From contig PNMM01000004.1 in the NCBI GenBank assembly GCA_013823625.1, forward strand, positions 1-64,000: a DNA stretch of 64,000 nucleotides, written 5' to 3'. Shown here one piece after another: positions 1 through 9,340 of this stretch. The notes beneath the pieces were generated by a model that did not search any database, had not been told where the DNA came from, and was given only the letters and a program-made list of their open reading frames with translations. Made by a program: the position numbers and the translations under genes. Positions within the stretch are counted from its first letter, which is position 1. Every line of letters begins with the position of its first letter. This DNA is from Microbacterium sp. (GTDB taxonomy: Bacteria > Actinomycetota > Actinomycetes > Actinomycetales > Microbacteriaceae).

Positions 1-87
1 GGCGGGGCTGGGCGAGGTAGCAGCGTGTTCCGGGCAGGGCGTGGCAGGGCTCGGCCGGCATCGCCGGGCAGCCGCGCGCGGCGCCGA

Positions 88-3000
88 CTAGCTCGCGCGC
101 TCGTCGGGGGTTTGCACGCGCTGCCCCACGACCGCACTCACGCCGTCTTGGCGCATCGAGACGCCGTAGAGAGCATCCGCAATCTCCATCGTGCGTTTTT
201 GGTGCGTGATGATGATGAGCTGCGAGTTCTGGCGCAGGTCGCGGAAGATCGTGAGCAGGCGGCCGAGGTTGGCATCGTCGAGTGCAGCCTCAACCTCGTC
301 CATGATGTAGAACGGGCTCGGGCGAGCCTTGAAGATGGCGATGAGCAACGCCACGGCCGCGAGCGAGCGCTCGCCACCACTCAGCAGACTCAAGCGCTCG
401 ATCTTCTTGCCCGCGGGCTTGACCGTCACCTCGATGCCTGTCGTGAGCATGTTGTCGGGGTCGGTGAGCGTGAGGCTGCCGACGCCGCCCGGGAACAAGA
501 TCGGGAAGACGACGTCGAACGCCGCCTGCGTGTCAGCGAACGCCGCGGCGAAGATCGTCTGCATCGTTGCGTCGACCTCGTCGATGATCGTCAGCAAGTC
601 GCGGCGCGTGTTGGCCAGGTCGGTGAGCTGCTCGGTGAGGAACTTGTGGCGCTGCTCGAGCGCCGCGAACTCTTCGAGCGCGAGCGGGTTGACGCGGCCG
701 AGCTGGCTGAGCTTGCGCTCGGCGCGCGCGAGGCGCGCCTGCTGCTCACTGCGGTCGAACGGCTTGCCCGCGGGCACTTCGGTGGGCTGGTTGTCGCTCT
801 CGAGCCCATCGTCGTCGCCAGCGGCCGATTCTGCAGACGTTCGTGCCCGCGACGCGGCCACGATCGCAGCCACACGCTCGGATTCTTCATCGGTCGTCGG
901 GTCGAACGCGGGCGCGTCGGGGTCGGGGTCGACGCGCGCGGCGGCCTCGGCGGCGATCGCGTCGGCGACGGCGCGGGCGGCCTCGGTGAGGGCGTCATCG
1001 TCGGGCACGGGCACGTCAGGCCCATACTCGGCGACGAGCACGTCTTCGACGAGACCGAGCTCGTCACCCGCGCGCTCGAGCAGCTGCGAGAGGTGCAACT
1101 TCTTTTCGTAGATCTGCAGCTCGAGGCCGTGCACGCCCTCGGTAATCGCGGCGAGGCGCTCGCGCAGCGAACCCTCGGTGCGGCGCAGCTCGAGCAGTTC
1201 GTCGTTCTGGGCGGCGCGCTCGCTCTCGCGCTGGGCGAGCACCACGCGCGCTTCGGCAACCGAGCGGTCGATCGCCTCCTGCACGGCAGGCAGGGCAGCA
1301 GCCACCGTGGTGGCCCGCTGAACCTGACGCTGGCGCAGCACGGCCCGGCGCGCCGACTCATCGGCCGCCGCCTTCTCGGCGATGCGACGCTTCTCGAGTT
1401 GCTCGGCGGCATCAACGGCGGCGCGCACGCGCTCGCGCACGGTCTCGAGCTCAATACGGCGCTCGAGCTCGGCCGCCCGAGCGGCCTCGAGGTCGGCGAG
1501 TAGTTCATCGCGCGAGCTCGCGTCGAGCATGGGGCGCGGGCGGCCAGCGAACTCCTCGTGCTCGGCTTGAGCGCGCTCAACGCCTGACTCGGCCTCGCGC
1601 ACCGACTCGTGGGCAGAATCCACGCCGAGCGCGAGGCGCGCGGCTTCGCCCTCCGCGGCCTCGGCCTGGGCACGAGCGCGCGAGACTTGCTCGCTGCGGG
1701 CGGCGCGCTGGGCATCCTGATCACGCACCGCAGCGAGGGCGTCGGTCGCTGCTTGCTTCGCGGTGGCGAGGGCTGCGCGGGTGTCGTCAAGGGTTCCGCG
1801 GGCGCGTTCGATCGCGGTGGCGACGTCGGTGAGGGCGAGGGATGCTGCATCGCGCTCAGCCGTCAGCTCGAGCCTGCTGCGCCCCGCGCCCGATCCCCCG
1901 CGCAAGACCGAGCGGGTAAGCACGTCACCCTGCCGCGTGACAACGCTCACCGAGTCGACCGTGTCGAGTTTCTCAATCGCGGGCCAGGCGGATCGCGCGG
2001 CCGCCAGATCATCGGCGATCAGAGTGCGCGCGAGCAGCGCCCGAACGCCCGCGGGGGCCGTGACGACGTCGACGGCCGGGGTGAGCCCACCGACGCTCGC
2101 GAGCGAGTCGGTCGCCCGCCCGCCGACTTCGGCGAGCACAACGTCGACGCGGCCCGCTTCGGCGGCGTGCGCACGTTCGAGGGCCTTGAGGCCGGCGTCG
2201 AGGTTGTCGGCGAGGGCCGCGTCGGCGAGCGTGCCGAGGGCTGCGGCGATGGCGGCTTCGAATCCGGCGCGCACCTGCAGGTGATCGCTCACGAGGCCGC
2301 GAATGCCCGAGCTACCGACGAGTCCCGTGGCACCGTCGCCCGAGTCGACCGCTTGTGAGAGGGCGCTGACGCGCGCGGCGAGAGCATCGCGTTCGCGCTC
2401 GAGGGCGTGCAGGGCTTCGCGCTCGGTATCGATGCGGCTGCTGAGTTCGGTGACGCGGGCGTCGGCCTCGGCAAGCGCGGCGTCAAGACTGCGGGTGGCT
2501 TCGGATCCATCGCCGTCGTCAAGCGCGGGCAGGGCCGCCAACTCGGCGCGCGTGGCCTCTTGGCGCTGCACGGCGGCCTCGAGCGCGTTCTGTTGGCGCA
2601 GCAGTTCGCCACGCGCGGCCGCGAGGGTCGAGCGCGCGACGTCGACGCGGCTCGCGAGCGCCGCGAGCTGCAGGTCGTGCTGCGAGACGAGCGCACTTTG
2701 CTCGGCGATTTCGTCGTCGAGAGCGTCGAGCGTGGCGCGCGCGGTCGCCGTGCGCGCGGCGACCTCGCCCACGAGTCGCTCGGCAGCGGCAACACCCTCG
2801 CGCAGGGCAACCGCGTCGGCACGAGCCTCGTCAACCTGCGCTTGCGTGATCGACAGCGAGAGTCCGGGCAGTTCAGTCTGCTGGCTCAGCAGCGTGAGCT
2901 TCTGCTGCGTGAGGCTCGAGAGGCTGCGCACGCGCTCTTGTACTTGCTCGAGCTCGAACGCCACGCGGCGAGCGTCGTCGACCGCGTCACCCACTTGCTG

Positions 3001-3822
3001 CGATTCGATGCGCTGCACGCGTAGGCGAGTTTGGTCGAGCTGGCTCTGCACGACGATGCGTTCGCTCGTGCGTTCGCTCTCGGTGCGCGCGTGGTCGGCG
3101 AGAGAGGTGCGCAAGGCGACGACGTCGTCAGCCAAGAGGCGAGCCCGGGCATCCCGAACAATCGCGGCGATCGTCTGCGCCTCACGCGCGATCTCGGCCT
3201 GACGACCCAGCGGCGTCAACTGCCGCCGGATCTCTCCGGCGAGGTCGCTCAAGCGCGTGAGGTTGGCCTGCATGGCCTCGAGCTTGCGAACCGTCTTCTC
3301 TTTGCGGCGGCGGTGCTTCAAGACTCCGGCGGCTTCTTCGATGAAGCCGCGGCGGTCGTCGGGGCTCGCGTGCAACACGGCATCGAGCTGGCCCTGGCCG
3401 ACGATGACGTGCATTTCGCGGCCGAGGCCCGAGTCGCTCAGCAGTTCTTGCACGTCAAGCAAGCGGCACGCCGTGCCGTTGATGGCGTACTCACTGCCAC
3501 CGTTGCGGAAGAGCGTGCGCGAGATCGTCACTTCGCTGTACTCGATCGGTAGCGCGCCGTCAGCGTTGTCGATCGTCAATTGCACTTCGGCCCGGCCGAG
3601 GGGCCCGCGTGTGGTCGTGCCAGCGAAGATGACGTCTTCCATCTTGCCGCCGCGCAGGGTCTTGGCGCCCTGCTCGCCCATGACCCAGGCAAGGGCGTCG
3701 ACGACGTTCGACTTACCCGAGCCGTTGGGCCCGACGATGCACGTGACGCCCGTTTCGAACTGGAACGTGGTCGGCTGCGCGAACGACTTGAAGCCCTTGA
3801 TGGTGAGGCTCTTGAGATGCAC
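88..3822 (-). CDS. smc: Chromosome segregation protein SMC
   Basis: SMC ATPase that organises and helps segregate the chromosome, acting as a homodimer with ScpA/ScpB. The 1,244-residue product has the N-terminal ABC half with Walker A GPNGSGKS at residues 31-38, two long Ala/Glu/Arg-rich coiled coils around a Gly-rich hinge (about residues 500-650), and a C-terminal half with signature LSGGE and Walker B YIMDEVEAAL. Length is normal for the family. I chose the GTG start because it gives the usual N-terminus MHLKSLTIKGFKSF and has a G-rich ribosome site (AAAGGGGGG) about six bases upstream; an in-frame start 18 codons further up lacks family support. It is the last minus-strand gene visible at the left edge; the 87 bases beyond its stop show no gene. 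Confidence 0.97.
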   Translation of the reverse strand: MHLKSLTIKGFKSFAQPTTFQFETGVTCIVGPNGSGKSNVVDALAWVMGEQGAKTLRGGKMEDVIFAGTTTRGPLGRAEVQLTIDNADGALPIEYSEVTISRTLFRNGGSEYAINGTACRLLDVQELLSDSGLGREMHVIVGQGQLDAVLHASPDDRRGFIEEAAGVLKHRRRKEKTVRKLEAMQANLTRLSDLAGEIRRQLTPLGRQAEIAREAQTIAAIVRDARARLLADDVVALRTSLADHARTESERTSERIVVQSQLDQTRLRVQRIESQQVGDAVDDARRVAFELEQVQERVRSLSSLTQQKLTLLSQQTELPGLSLSITQAQVDEARADAVALREGVAAAERLVGEVAARTATARATLDALDDEIAEQSALVSQHDLQLAALASRVDVARSTLAAARGELLRQQNALEAAVQRQEATRAELAALPALDDGDGSEATRSLDAALAEADARVTELSSRIDTEREALHALERERDALAARVSALSQAVDSGDGATGLVGSSGIRGLVSDHLQVRAGFEAAIAAALGTLADAALADNLDAGLKALERAHAAEAGRVDVVLAEVGGRATDSLASVGGLTPAVDVVTAPAGVRALLARTLIADDLAAARSAWPAIEKLDTVDSVSVVTRQGDVLTRSVLRGGSGAGRSRLELTAERDAASLALTDVATAIERARGTLDDTRAALATAKQAATDALAAVRDQDAQRAARSEQVSRARAQAEAAEGEAARLALGVDSAHESVREAESGVERAQAEHEEFAGRPRPMLDASSRDELLADLEAARAAELERRIELETVRERVRAAVDAAEQLEKRRIAEKAAADESARRAVLRQRQVQRATTVAAALPAVQEAIDRSVAEARVVLAQRESERAAQNDELLELRRTEGSLRERLAAITEGVHGLELQIYEKKLHLSQLLERAGDELGLVEDVLVAEYGPDVPVPDDDALTEAARAVADAIAAEAAARVDPDPDAPAFDPTTDEESERVAAIVAASRARTSAESAAGDDDGLESDNQPTEVPAGKPFDRSEQQARLARAERKLSQLGRVNPLALEEFAALEQRHKFLTEQLTDLANTRRDLLTIIDEVDATMQTIFAAAFADTQAAFDVVFPILFPGGVGSLTLTDPDNMLTTGIEVTVKPAGKKIERLSLLSGGERSLAAVALLIAIFKARPSPFYIMDEVEAALDDANLGRLLTIFRDLRQNSQLIIITHQKRTMEIADALYGVSMRQDGVSAVVGQRVQTPDERAS

Positions 3823-3948
3823 GCGCTGCCCCCCTTTGCTGGCTCGGCCGTCAACAGTGACCGGCGCGATGCGCAAACCGGTCAGGGCTACCGTATCGGT
3901 TCGCGCGGGGCTATTCTGGCGGGCTGGCCACCACCAGAAGGAGCCCTC

Positions 3949-5022
3949 ATGTCTGCCATCACGATCACCGAGGTCGTCATCCCCGCGTCACTCGACGCCC
4001 CCGATGCCGACGAGTTTCTCGCGTGCGTCGAGCTGCGCAACATCGTCAACCGCTTCGACTCGGGCACCGACGATAATCTCTTCACCGCGGCCGAACTCTT
4101 GCCGGGCTGGCAGAAAACGTCGTTCGAACCCAAGCGCCTGTTCGCGGCCCGCCTCGACGGCCGCCTGGTCGGGCGCGGCATCTTCGAAACCCGCACCGAC
4201 GAAGCGGCCGACACGGCCTGGATGCACGGTGAAGTGCTTCCGGATGCTCGCGGCCACGGCGTCGGAGAAGCCCTCGCTCGACACCTCGAGGCCGTGGCGC
4301 TCGACGAGGGTCGCACTCGAGCGATCGTCTACGCACCATCATGGAAGACCGGGGGTATTCGCATTCCCGCGCCGACGGGATTCGGCTCCGTACCCGCCGG
4401 CACGCCCGAAGTGCGGCTGTTGCAAAGCATGGGCTACCGGCTTGAGCAAGTGGAGCGCGGCAGCCGCCTGACGCTGCCGTCGCCCGAACTGCCCGAGCTG
4501 CTGCAAGCCGCGCGCGAGGCCGCCGGCCCCGACTACCGCGTTCACACGTGGTCGGGTGCGACCCCGCCCGAGTGGCGAGAAGACATCGCCCACTTGCTTA
4601 CGCGCATGAGCACTGACGCCCCGACCGCGGGCCTCGAAGAACCCGAAGACCCGTGGACGGTCGAGCGCTTGCTCGAAGACGAAGCCCTCGAGGCGTCGAG
4701 CCCGCGCACTCCCGTGATCGCGGCCGTCGAGCATGTTCCTACCGGAAGGCTCGTCGGCTTCACCGAGCTCACGGTGCCCGCCGAGAGCGACCGTCCCGCG
4801 GCTCAAGAAGACACCATCGTGCTGCGCGAGCACCGCGGGCATCGACTCGGCATGCTGCTCAAGGCCGCGAACCTGGAGTGGCTCGAGCAGGTGTCGCCCG
4901 GGCATCCCTCGGTCATCACCTACAACGCCGAAGAAAACCGGCACATGCTCGCGGTCAATGAGGCGCTGGGCTTCGTTCCGTTCGTCTACGAGGGCGCGTG
5001 GCGCAAAGATCTCTCGCGCTGA
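3949..5022 (+). CDS. Tandem GNAT-family acetyltransferase
   Basis: Probable acetyl-CoA-dependent N-acetyltransferase; substrate unknown. The 357-residue protein appears to hold two GNAT units. The first carries an acetyl-CoA loop-like stretch around DARGHGVGEALARH, and the second a stronger match around REHRGHRLGMLLKAANLEWL followed by a family-like NxxxNxxMLxVNExLGF ending. Double-GNAT proteins of this size are common in actinobacteria. The ATG start is preceded by AAGGAG with seven bases between. It is transcribed divergently from smc and convergently to mutM, so it is probably a single-gene unit. The second domain looks the more likely catalytic one; this is inference. Confidence 0.85.
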   Translation: MSAITITEVVIPASLDAPDADEFLACVELRNIVNRFDSGTDDNLFTAAELLPGWQKTSFEPKRLFAARLDGRLVGRGIFETRTDEAADTAWMHGEVLPDARGHGVGEALARHLEAVALDEGRTRAIVYAPSWKTGGIRIPAPTGFGSVPAGTPEVRLLQSMGYRLEQVERGSRLTLPSPELPELLQAAREAAGPDYRVHTWSGATPPEWREDIAHLLTRMSTDAPTAGLEEPEDPWTVERLLEDEALEASSPRTPVIAAVEHVPTGRLVGFTELTVPAESDRPAAQEDTIVLREHRGHRLGMLLKAANLEWLEQVSPGHPSVITYNAEENRHMLAVNEALGFVPFVYEGAWRKDLSR

Positions 5023-5044
5023 CAACCGCGGCAGCGCCGCCTCG

Positions 5045-5971
5045 TCAGCGGATGCGCTGGCAGCGCGGGCAGAAGTGCGAGCCGCGGTTCATGAACTGTT
5101 CGCGCACGATCGGGCGTTCGCAGCGCGGGCACGGCTTGCCCTGCTGGCCGTAGGCGCGCAGCGAGTGGCTGAAGTAGCCCGAGGCTCCGTTGACGTTGAC
5201 GTATTGCGCGTCGAAGCTCGTGCCGCCCTCGTCGAGCGCGCGGCGCAGCACGATGCGCACCTCCTCCAGCAACTCGCGTGCCTTGCGCGCCGAGAGCGTC
5301 TCAGTCGGCTGGTCGTAGTGCACGCGCGCCGCCCACAGCGCTTCGTCGGCATAGATGTTGCCGATGCCGCTCACGAGCGTCTGGTCGAGCAGCGCGCGCT
5401 TGACGGTCGTGCGCTTGCCCTGCAGCCGGCGCAGAAACGCGCGCTCATCGAACGCGGGGTCGAGCGGGTCACGCGCAATGTGAGCAACCTGGCTCGGGAT
5501 GCTCGCAAGCGGCAGCCCGTACCCGGCCGCCGCGCCGTCGCGCGTCGGCAGCAGCGCATCCACGGCCATCGAGCCAAAGATGCGCTGGTCAACAAAGTCG
5601 ACCCGCAGCGCGCCGTGCACCGGATGCGTCAGCGAGAACCTGATGCGCGTGAGCGCCGCGGCTTCGGCTGACGGGTCACGCAACAACACTTGCCCGCTCA
5701 TTCCGAGGTGGGCGACGAGGGCTTCGGCAGGAGCATCCGTCGCCGAATCACGACCCGAGGCAAAGGGCTCAATCGGCACCCACAGAAACTTGCCGCGCCG
5801 AACCGCTCCGCGCAGCCGCGCGCCCGTGAGGCGTTCGATGAAGTCTTCGGCGGGGCCGTCGTGACGCTTGAGCGAGCGTTCGTCGAGCACCTCGACCGCG
5901 TCGATCGTGGCTCCCGAGACAGCAGGGTGCAGGCCGTGGCGCACGACCTCGACTTCAGGCAGCTCGGGCAC
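5045..5971 (-). CDS. mutM: Formamidopyrimidine-DNA glycosylase (Fpg/MutM)
   Basis: Bifunctional DNA glycosylase/AP lyase that excises 8-oxoguanine and other oxidised purines. The 308-residue protein starts MPELPEVEVV, so Pro2 (catalytic after Met removal) and Glu3 are in place. It ends with the family zinc finger, two CPRC pairs separated by about 16 residues near the C-terminus. The start codon is GTG, only seven bases after the rnc stop, so the two genes are almost certainly co-transcribed. The order rpmF, rnc, mutM, smc is the usual actinobacterial arrangement. Confidence 0.96.
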   Translation of the reverse strand: MPELPEVEVVRHGLHPAVSGATIDAVEVLDERSLKRHDGPAEDFIERLTGARLRGAVRRGKFLWVPIEPFASGRDSATDAPAEALVAHLGMSGQVLLRDPSAEAAALTRIRFSLTHPVHGALRVDFVDQRIFGSMAVDALLPTRDGAAAGYGLPLASIPSQVAHIARDPLDPAFDERAFLRRLQGKRTTVKRALLDQTLVSGIGNIYADEALWAARVHYDQPTETLSARKARELLEEVRIVLRRALDEGGTSFDAQYVNVNGASGYFSHSLRAYGQQGKPCPRCERPIVREQFMNRGSHFCPRCQRIR

Positions 5972-5978
5972 GGTGGCG

Positions 5979-6671
5979 TCAGCGCCGCGCTTGCAACACG
6001 GTGCACGCTTCGAGCGCGGCGGCCATTTCGGCGTGCTTCTTGCTCGTGCCTTCGCCCGTGGCGATCGCCTCGGCGGCGATCATGACCGTGGCCGTGAACA
6101 CCTTCGAGTGGTCGGGGCCGTTGTCGGTGATGGCATAGACGGGCGCGGCAATACCAAGTGCCGCGGCGAGCTCTTGCAGGGCCGTCTTCGGGTCCATGGA
6201 CGTGCCAAAGCGATCGGGGTCAGCCATGAGCCCATTGACGAGGCGCAACACGAGGGCAGTCGCCTCGTCGGCGCCGCGGTCGAGATAGGTGGCGCCGATG
6301 AGCGCTTCGACGGTGTCGGCGAGAATCGACGACTTGTCCCGGCCACCCGTGAGCTCTTCGCCCTTGCCGAGCTTGAGGTGCTCGCCGAGGCCGATCGAGC
6401 GCGCCACTTCGGCGAGAGCCGCCGATGAGACGAGCGAGGCCCGACGCTTGGCGAGGTCACCCTCGGGCAGGTCGGGGTAGCTCTCGTAGAGCATGACCGT
6501 CACGGCCTGGCCGAGAATCGAGTCGCCCAGAAACTCGAGGCGCTCGTTCGTGGCTGCGCCGCCGTGCTCGTAGGCCCACGAGCGGTGCGTGAGCGCCAGT
6601 TCGAGCAATCCGGGCGCGATTGTTACCCCGAGCTCGCGCTCGAGGGCAGAACGATCATCTGACGGCGTCAT
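5979..6671 (-). CDS. rnc: Ribonuclease III
   Basis: Double-stranded-RNA endonuclease that processes rRNA precursors and structured mRNAs. The 230-residue product has the catalytic signature NERLEFLGDSILG at residues 42-54, with the metal ligands Glu and Asp in place, and a C-terminal dsRNA-binding domain from about residue 155 (MDPKTALQELAAA to GTSKKHAEMAAA). I use the ATG at 6671, 13 bases after the rpmF stop; a longer reading frame upstream overlaps all of the end of rpmF and has no family similarity. It sits between rpmF and mutM in a compact operon. Confidence 0.96.
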   Translation of the reverse strand: MTPSDDRSALERELGVTIAPGLLELALTHRSWAYEHGGAATNERLEFLGDSILGQAVTVMLYESYPDLPEGDLAKRRASLVSSAALAEVARSIGLGEHLKLGKGEELTGGRDKSSILADTVEALIGATYLDRGADEATALVLRLVNGLMADPDRFGTSMDPKTALQELAAALGIAAPVYAITDNGPDHSKVFTATVMIAAEAIATGEGTSKKHAEMAAALEACTVLQARR

Positions 6672-6684
6672 GCCGACAGCGAGA

Positions 6685-6888
6685 TCAAACGTCGGCGACC
6701 TTACGGCCCTTGTACTCCATGTACAGGGGCGTGCCGGCCGAGTCTTCGACGACCTTGGCGCGGTGCGGAAGGCTGTAAACAACCTTGCCGTTCTCGACGG
6801 TCTTCACGAGGGTCGGCACAGACGCCTTCCACTGCGAGCGGCGCGAGTTCGTGTTCGAACGCGACATCTTCCGCTTGGGAACAGCCAT
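6685..6888 (-). CDS. rpmF: 50S ribosomal protein L32
   Basis: Large-subunit ribosomal protein. The 67-residue basic product begins [18 protein letters not shown], typical of L32. It has no cysteines, so it is the zinc-independent form seen in many actinobacteria rather than the CxxC zinc-ribbon form. It has a good ribosome-binding site (AGAGAGAAG) upstream of the ATG, and rnc follows 13 bases downstream. DUF177/YceD is encoded just upstream, the standard pairing. Confidence 0.97.
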   Translation of the reverse strand: MAVPKRKMSRSNTNSRRSQWKASVPTLVKTVENGKVVYSLPHRAKVVEDSAGTPLYMEYKGRKVADV

Positions 6889-6957
6889 GGTGGTTCTTCT
6901 CTCTGTCAGGCCATCACGCGCGCGCGTGCTGGTGAGGTTGTGGGGTGCAGCGCAGCC

Positions 6958-7485
6958 CTAGTTTTCGTCAGCCTCGCGAGCAAGACCTTCGAGCGCCGCC
7001 CAGCGAGGATCGAGCACCTCGCGGGGCTCTCGCGGGCCGGAATCTGCGAGGCGCTCACCGGTCTCAGGGTCGAGACCAGGGCAATCTTCGCGGCACACCG
7101 GCTGAAACGGGAGCGACAGCACGACAGCGTCTCGAACCACCGGTTCACAATCCACGTGATCATCGTGAACCAAGAAGTCGTACGCGTCGTCTTGAGAATA
7201 CGCGAAAACCTCCTGGAATTCGACTTCGACCGCGAGCGTCACGGGGTCAAGGCACCGCACGCACTCGCCCGCTGCCGTCGTGCGCACCGAGCCCGTCACC
7301 AAGATTCCGTCGTGCAAGCCTTCGAGTCGCAGGTCGAGCTCAAGCTCGGACCCTTGCGCAACCACGGCAATTCCGGCACCCAATTGCTCGGGCACCGCAA
7401 ACGTCAGCTGCTTCTCGCGCATCTCGCCGGGGCGGTGCACAAGGTCGCGAACGTTCACGCGGTAGGGGTTGGTCGAAGAAGACAT
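6958..7485 (-). CDS. DUF177 (YceD-like) domain protein
   Basis: Member of the YceD/DUF177 family, which is nearly always encoded beside rpmF and is implicated in large-ribosomal-RNA metabolism; exact activity is not established. The 175-residue protein is acidic and contains the family's central CVRC motif in GECVRCLDP, plus a later CREDCPG. It lies 69 bases upstream of rpmF on the same strand. In most actinobacteria coaD would come next upstream; here an aminotransferase does, and coaD is 32 kb away. Confidence 0.9.
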   Translation of the reverse strand: MSSSTNPYRVNVRDLVHRPGEMREKQLTFAVPEQLGAGIAVVAQGSELELDLRLEGLHDGILVTGSVRTTAAGECVRCLDPVTLAVEVEFQEVFAYSQDDAYDFLVHDDHVDCEPVVRDAVVLSLPFQPVCREDCPGLDPETGERLADSGPREPREVLDPRWAALEGLAREADEN

Positions 7486-7550
7486 AGCCCCCCATCGTAC
7501 CGCCGCGCGGCTGAGCGACGAGCGCCGGGCGGGTGCGGTTGACGTGGAGC

Positions 7551-7594
7551 GGCCGCGAGCATCCCTCGCCCGATCGCAAGGGGTGCCCGCGGCC
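7551..7594. terminator. Imperfect hairpin downstream of the aminotransferase gene
   Basis: Two 16-base arms, GGCCGCGAGCATCCCT and its near complement (14 of 16 positions pair), flank a 12-base loop. It lies just past the minus-strand aminotransferase stop and before the DUF177 gene. There is no U-run, as is common for actinobacterial terminators. It may end the aminotransferase transcript and separate it from the ribosomal-protein operon. Confidence 0.5.
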
Positions 7595-7611
7595 TCAGAA
7601 ACGGTACGTCG

Positions 7612-8979
7612 CTAGTTCTGCGCAACCGCCGTGAAGGCGCCGTCATATGCCTGCAAGGCGACTGCGACTTGCTCGGGAGTCACGATGCACGGCGGCACGA
7701 CGTGAATGCGGTTGTCGGCCGCGAACGGCAACACCTTCTGCGCCATCAGCTCGGCCTTGATGCGGTTGATGACGTCGGCGCCCACGGGCTCGCGCGTCGC
7801 GCGGTCGGTCACGAGGTCGAGAGCCCAGAACACGCCCATGCCGCGCACTTCACCGATCATGGGGTGCTTCTCGGCGAGCGCCCGCAGGCCGGGGCCCAAG
7901 TGCTTCTCGCCGATCATCTTGGCGTTGTCGACCACGCCCTCGTCGGTCATCGCGTCGAGCGCGGCAACGATCGAGGCGGCGGCGAGTGGATGCCCGCTGT
8001 AGGTGAGTCCGCCCGGGAACACCCGCTCGGCAAAGTGCCCCGAGAACCGCGGCGAAAGCACGATGCCACCCACGGGCACGTAGCCCGAGTTGACACCCTT
8101 GGCGAAGGTGATCAAGTCAGGACGAGCCCCCGTGGGGTTGATCTCGGCACCTTGCCACGCGAACCATTCGCCCGTGCGGCCGAAGCCCGACATGACCTCG
8201 TCGGCAATCCAGACGATGTCGTACTTGTCGCACAGCGCCCGCACGCCCTCGAGGTAGCCGGGGGGCGGCGTGAGCACACCGGCGGTGCCGGGCACGGTCT
8301 CGAGCAAGATCGCCGCGATCGTCTGCGGGCCCTGGGCCTGAATCGTGCGCTCGAGGTGGTGCAGCGCGCGCTGCGACTCTTGCTCGGGGCTGTCGCTCCA
8401 GAACTCTGAGCGGTAGGCGAAGGGGCCGAAGACGTGCACGTGTCCGCGCGAGTATTCGTTGGGCATCCGTCGCCAGTCGCCCGTCGACACGATGGCCGCG
8501 CCGGTGTTGCCGTGGTAGCTGCGGTAGGTGCTGATGACCTTGTCGCGGCCGGTCACGAGGCGCGCCATGCGAATGGCGTTTTCGTTGGCGTCGGCGCCAC
8601 CGTTGGTGAAGAAGACCTGCGAGTAGCCGGGACCGGCCTTCTCGACGATGCGCTTGGCGGCCTCGCCGCGAACGAGCGCGGCGTGGGCGGGAGCCACCGT
8701 GGCGAGCTCGGCCGCCTGGCGCTGAATCGCCGCCACAACCTTGGGGTGCGAGTGCCCGATGTTGGTGTTGACGAGCTGGCTCGAGAAATCGAGGTAGGTG
8801 TCGCCGTCGTACGTGTAAACGTCGCAACCCGCGGCGCTCGCGACAACGAAGGGCTTCAGTGCCCCCTGCGCGCTCCACGAGTGAAAGACGAACTCACGGT
8901 CAAGCTCGAAGGCGCGGGCGCCGTCGGCGGGGTCGTGAGCGGGTGCTGCTGAGGTTGACCGGTTCACTGTGTCGGTCAT
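7612..8979 (-). CDS. Class III PLP-dependent aminotransferase
   Basis: Omega-amino-acid:pyruvate type transaminase. The 455-residue protein has the fold-type I layout: NGGADANENAIRMAR for cofactor phosphate binding, Asp260 in WIADEVMSGFGRTGEWF contacting the PLP ring nitrogen, and Lys294 in TFAKGVNSGYVPVGG as the Schiff-base lysine. It resembles taurine/beta-alanine-type transaminases more than the ornithine group. A pyrimidine-degradation operon 3-6 kb away makes beta-alanine, so beta-alanine transamination to malonate semialdehyde is a reasonable guess, but unproven. The ATG at 8979 has AAGGAC nine bases upstream; the reading frame extends 14 codons further up without support. Confidence 0.85.
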   Translation of the reverse strand: MTDTVNRSTSAAPAHDPADGARAFELDREFVFHSWSAQGALKPFVVASAAGCDVYTYDGDTYLDFSSQLVNTNIGHSHPKVVAAIQRQAAELATVAPAHAALVRGEAAKRIVEKAGPGYSQVFFTNGGADANENAIRMARLVTGRDKVISTYRSYHGNTGAAIVSTGDWRRMPNEYSRGHVHVFGPFAYRSEFWSDSPEQESQRALHHLERTIQAQGPQTIAAILLETVPGTAGVLTPPPGYLEGVRALCDKYDIVWIADEVMSGFGRTGEWFAWQGAEINPTGARPDLITFAKGVNSGYVPVGGIVLSPRFSGHFAERVFPGGLTYSGHPLAAASIVAALDAMTDEGVVDNAKMIGEKHLGPGLRALAEKHPMIGEVRGMGVFWALDLVTDRATREPVGADVINRIKAELMAQKVLPFAADNRIHVVPPCIVTPEQVAVALQAYDGAFTAVAQN

Positions 8980-9130
8980 GGCTATCAGTCCTTGAGTCGA
9001 AGGAATGGGGAGTGTGCCCATTATCGCCGGTCAGCCCCGAGTTCTTGCTCGCGCAGAAGTGCATTGCGCGACCTGATGAACTCTCGATGAACACCCCCAA
9101 CTCGCCACAACGTGCGAGTAGCGTGTGGTC

Positions 9131-9340
9131 ATGAGCGTCGTCATCCCTACCGTCGCAATACTCGGGTTCATCGTCTTCGCTGTGGTCTGGGCCACGCTCG
9201 ACCGCGCCAAGAATCGCGAGCAGGTTCACGATGAGATTCTCCGTGTCGGGACGGCCCCGAACGACGAGCCCGGTCGCGCAGCCACGCGCGCTCAAGGGGT
9301 AACGGCGTGGGCACGTATGTCTGACTCGTCGGGTCTCTAG
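9131..9340 (+). CDS. Small single-pass membrane protein, unknown function
   Basis: A 69-residue open frame whose N-terminus (VVIPTVAILGFIVFAVVW) forms one clear transmembrane segment followed by a charged cytosolic tail. I do not recognise the family. The ribosome site is weak. Its stop codon overlaps the stop region of the convergent photolyase-like gene by four bases. Composition fits a real small protein, but this is the only support; treat as tentative. Confidence 0.45.
   Translation: MSVVIPTVAILGFIVFAVVWATLDRAKNREQVHDEILRVGTAPNDEPGRAATRAQGVTAWARMSDSSGL

Noticed and set aside
25-1503. Long plus-strand open frame antisense to the end of smc
   Set aside because: Arg/Ala-rich shadow of a GC3-rich gene; smc on the other strand has full family motifs.
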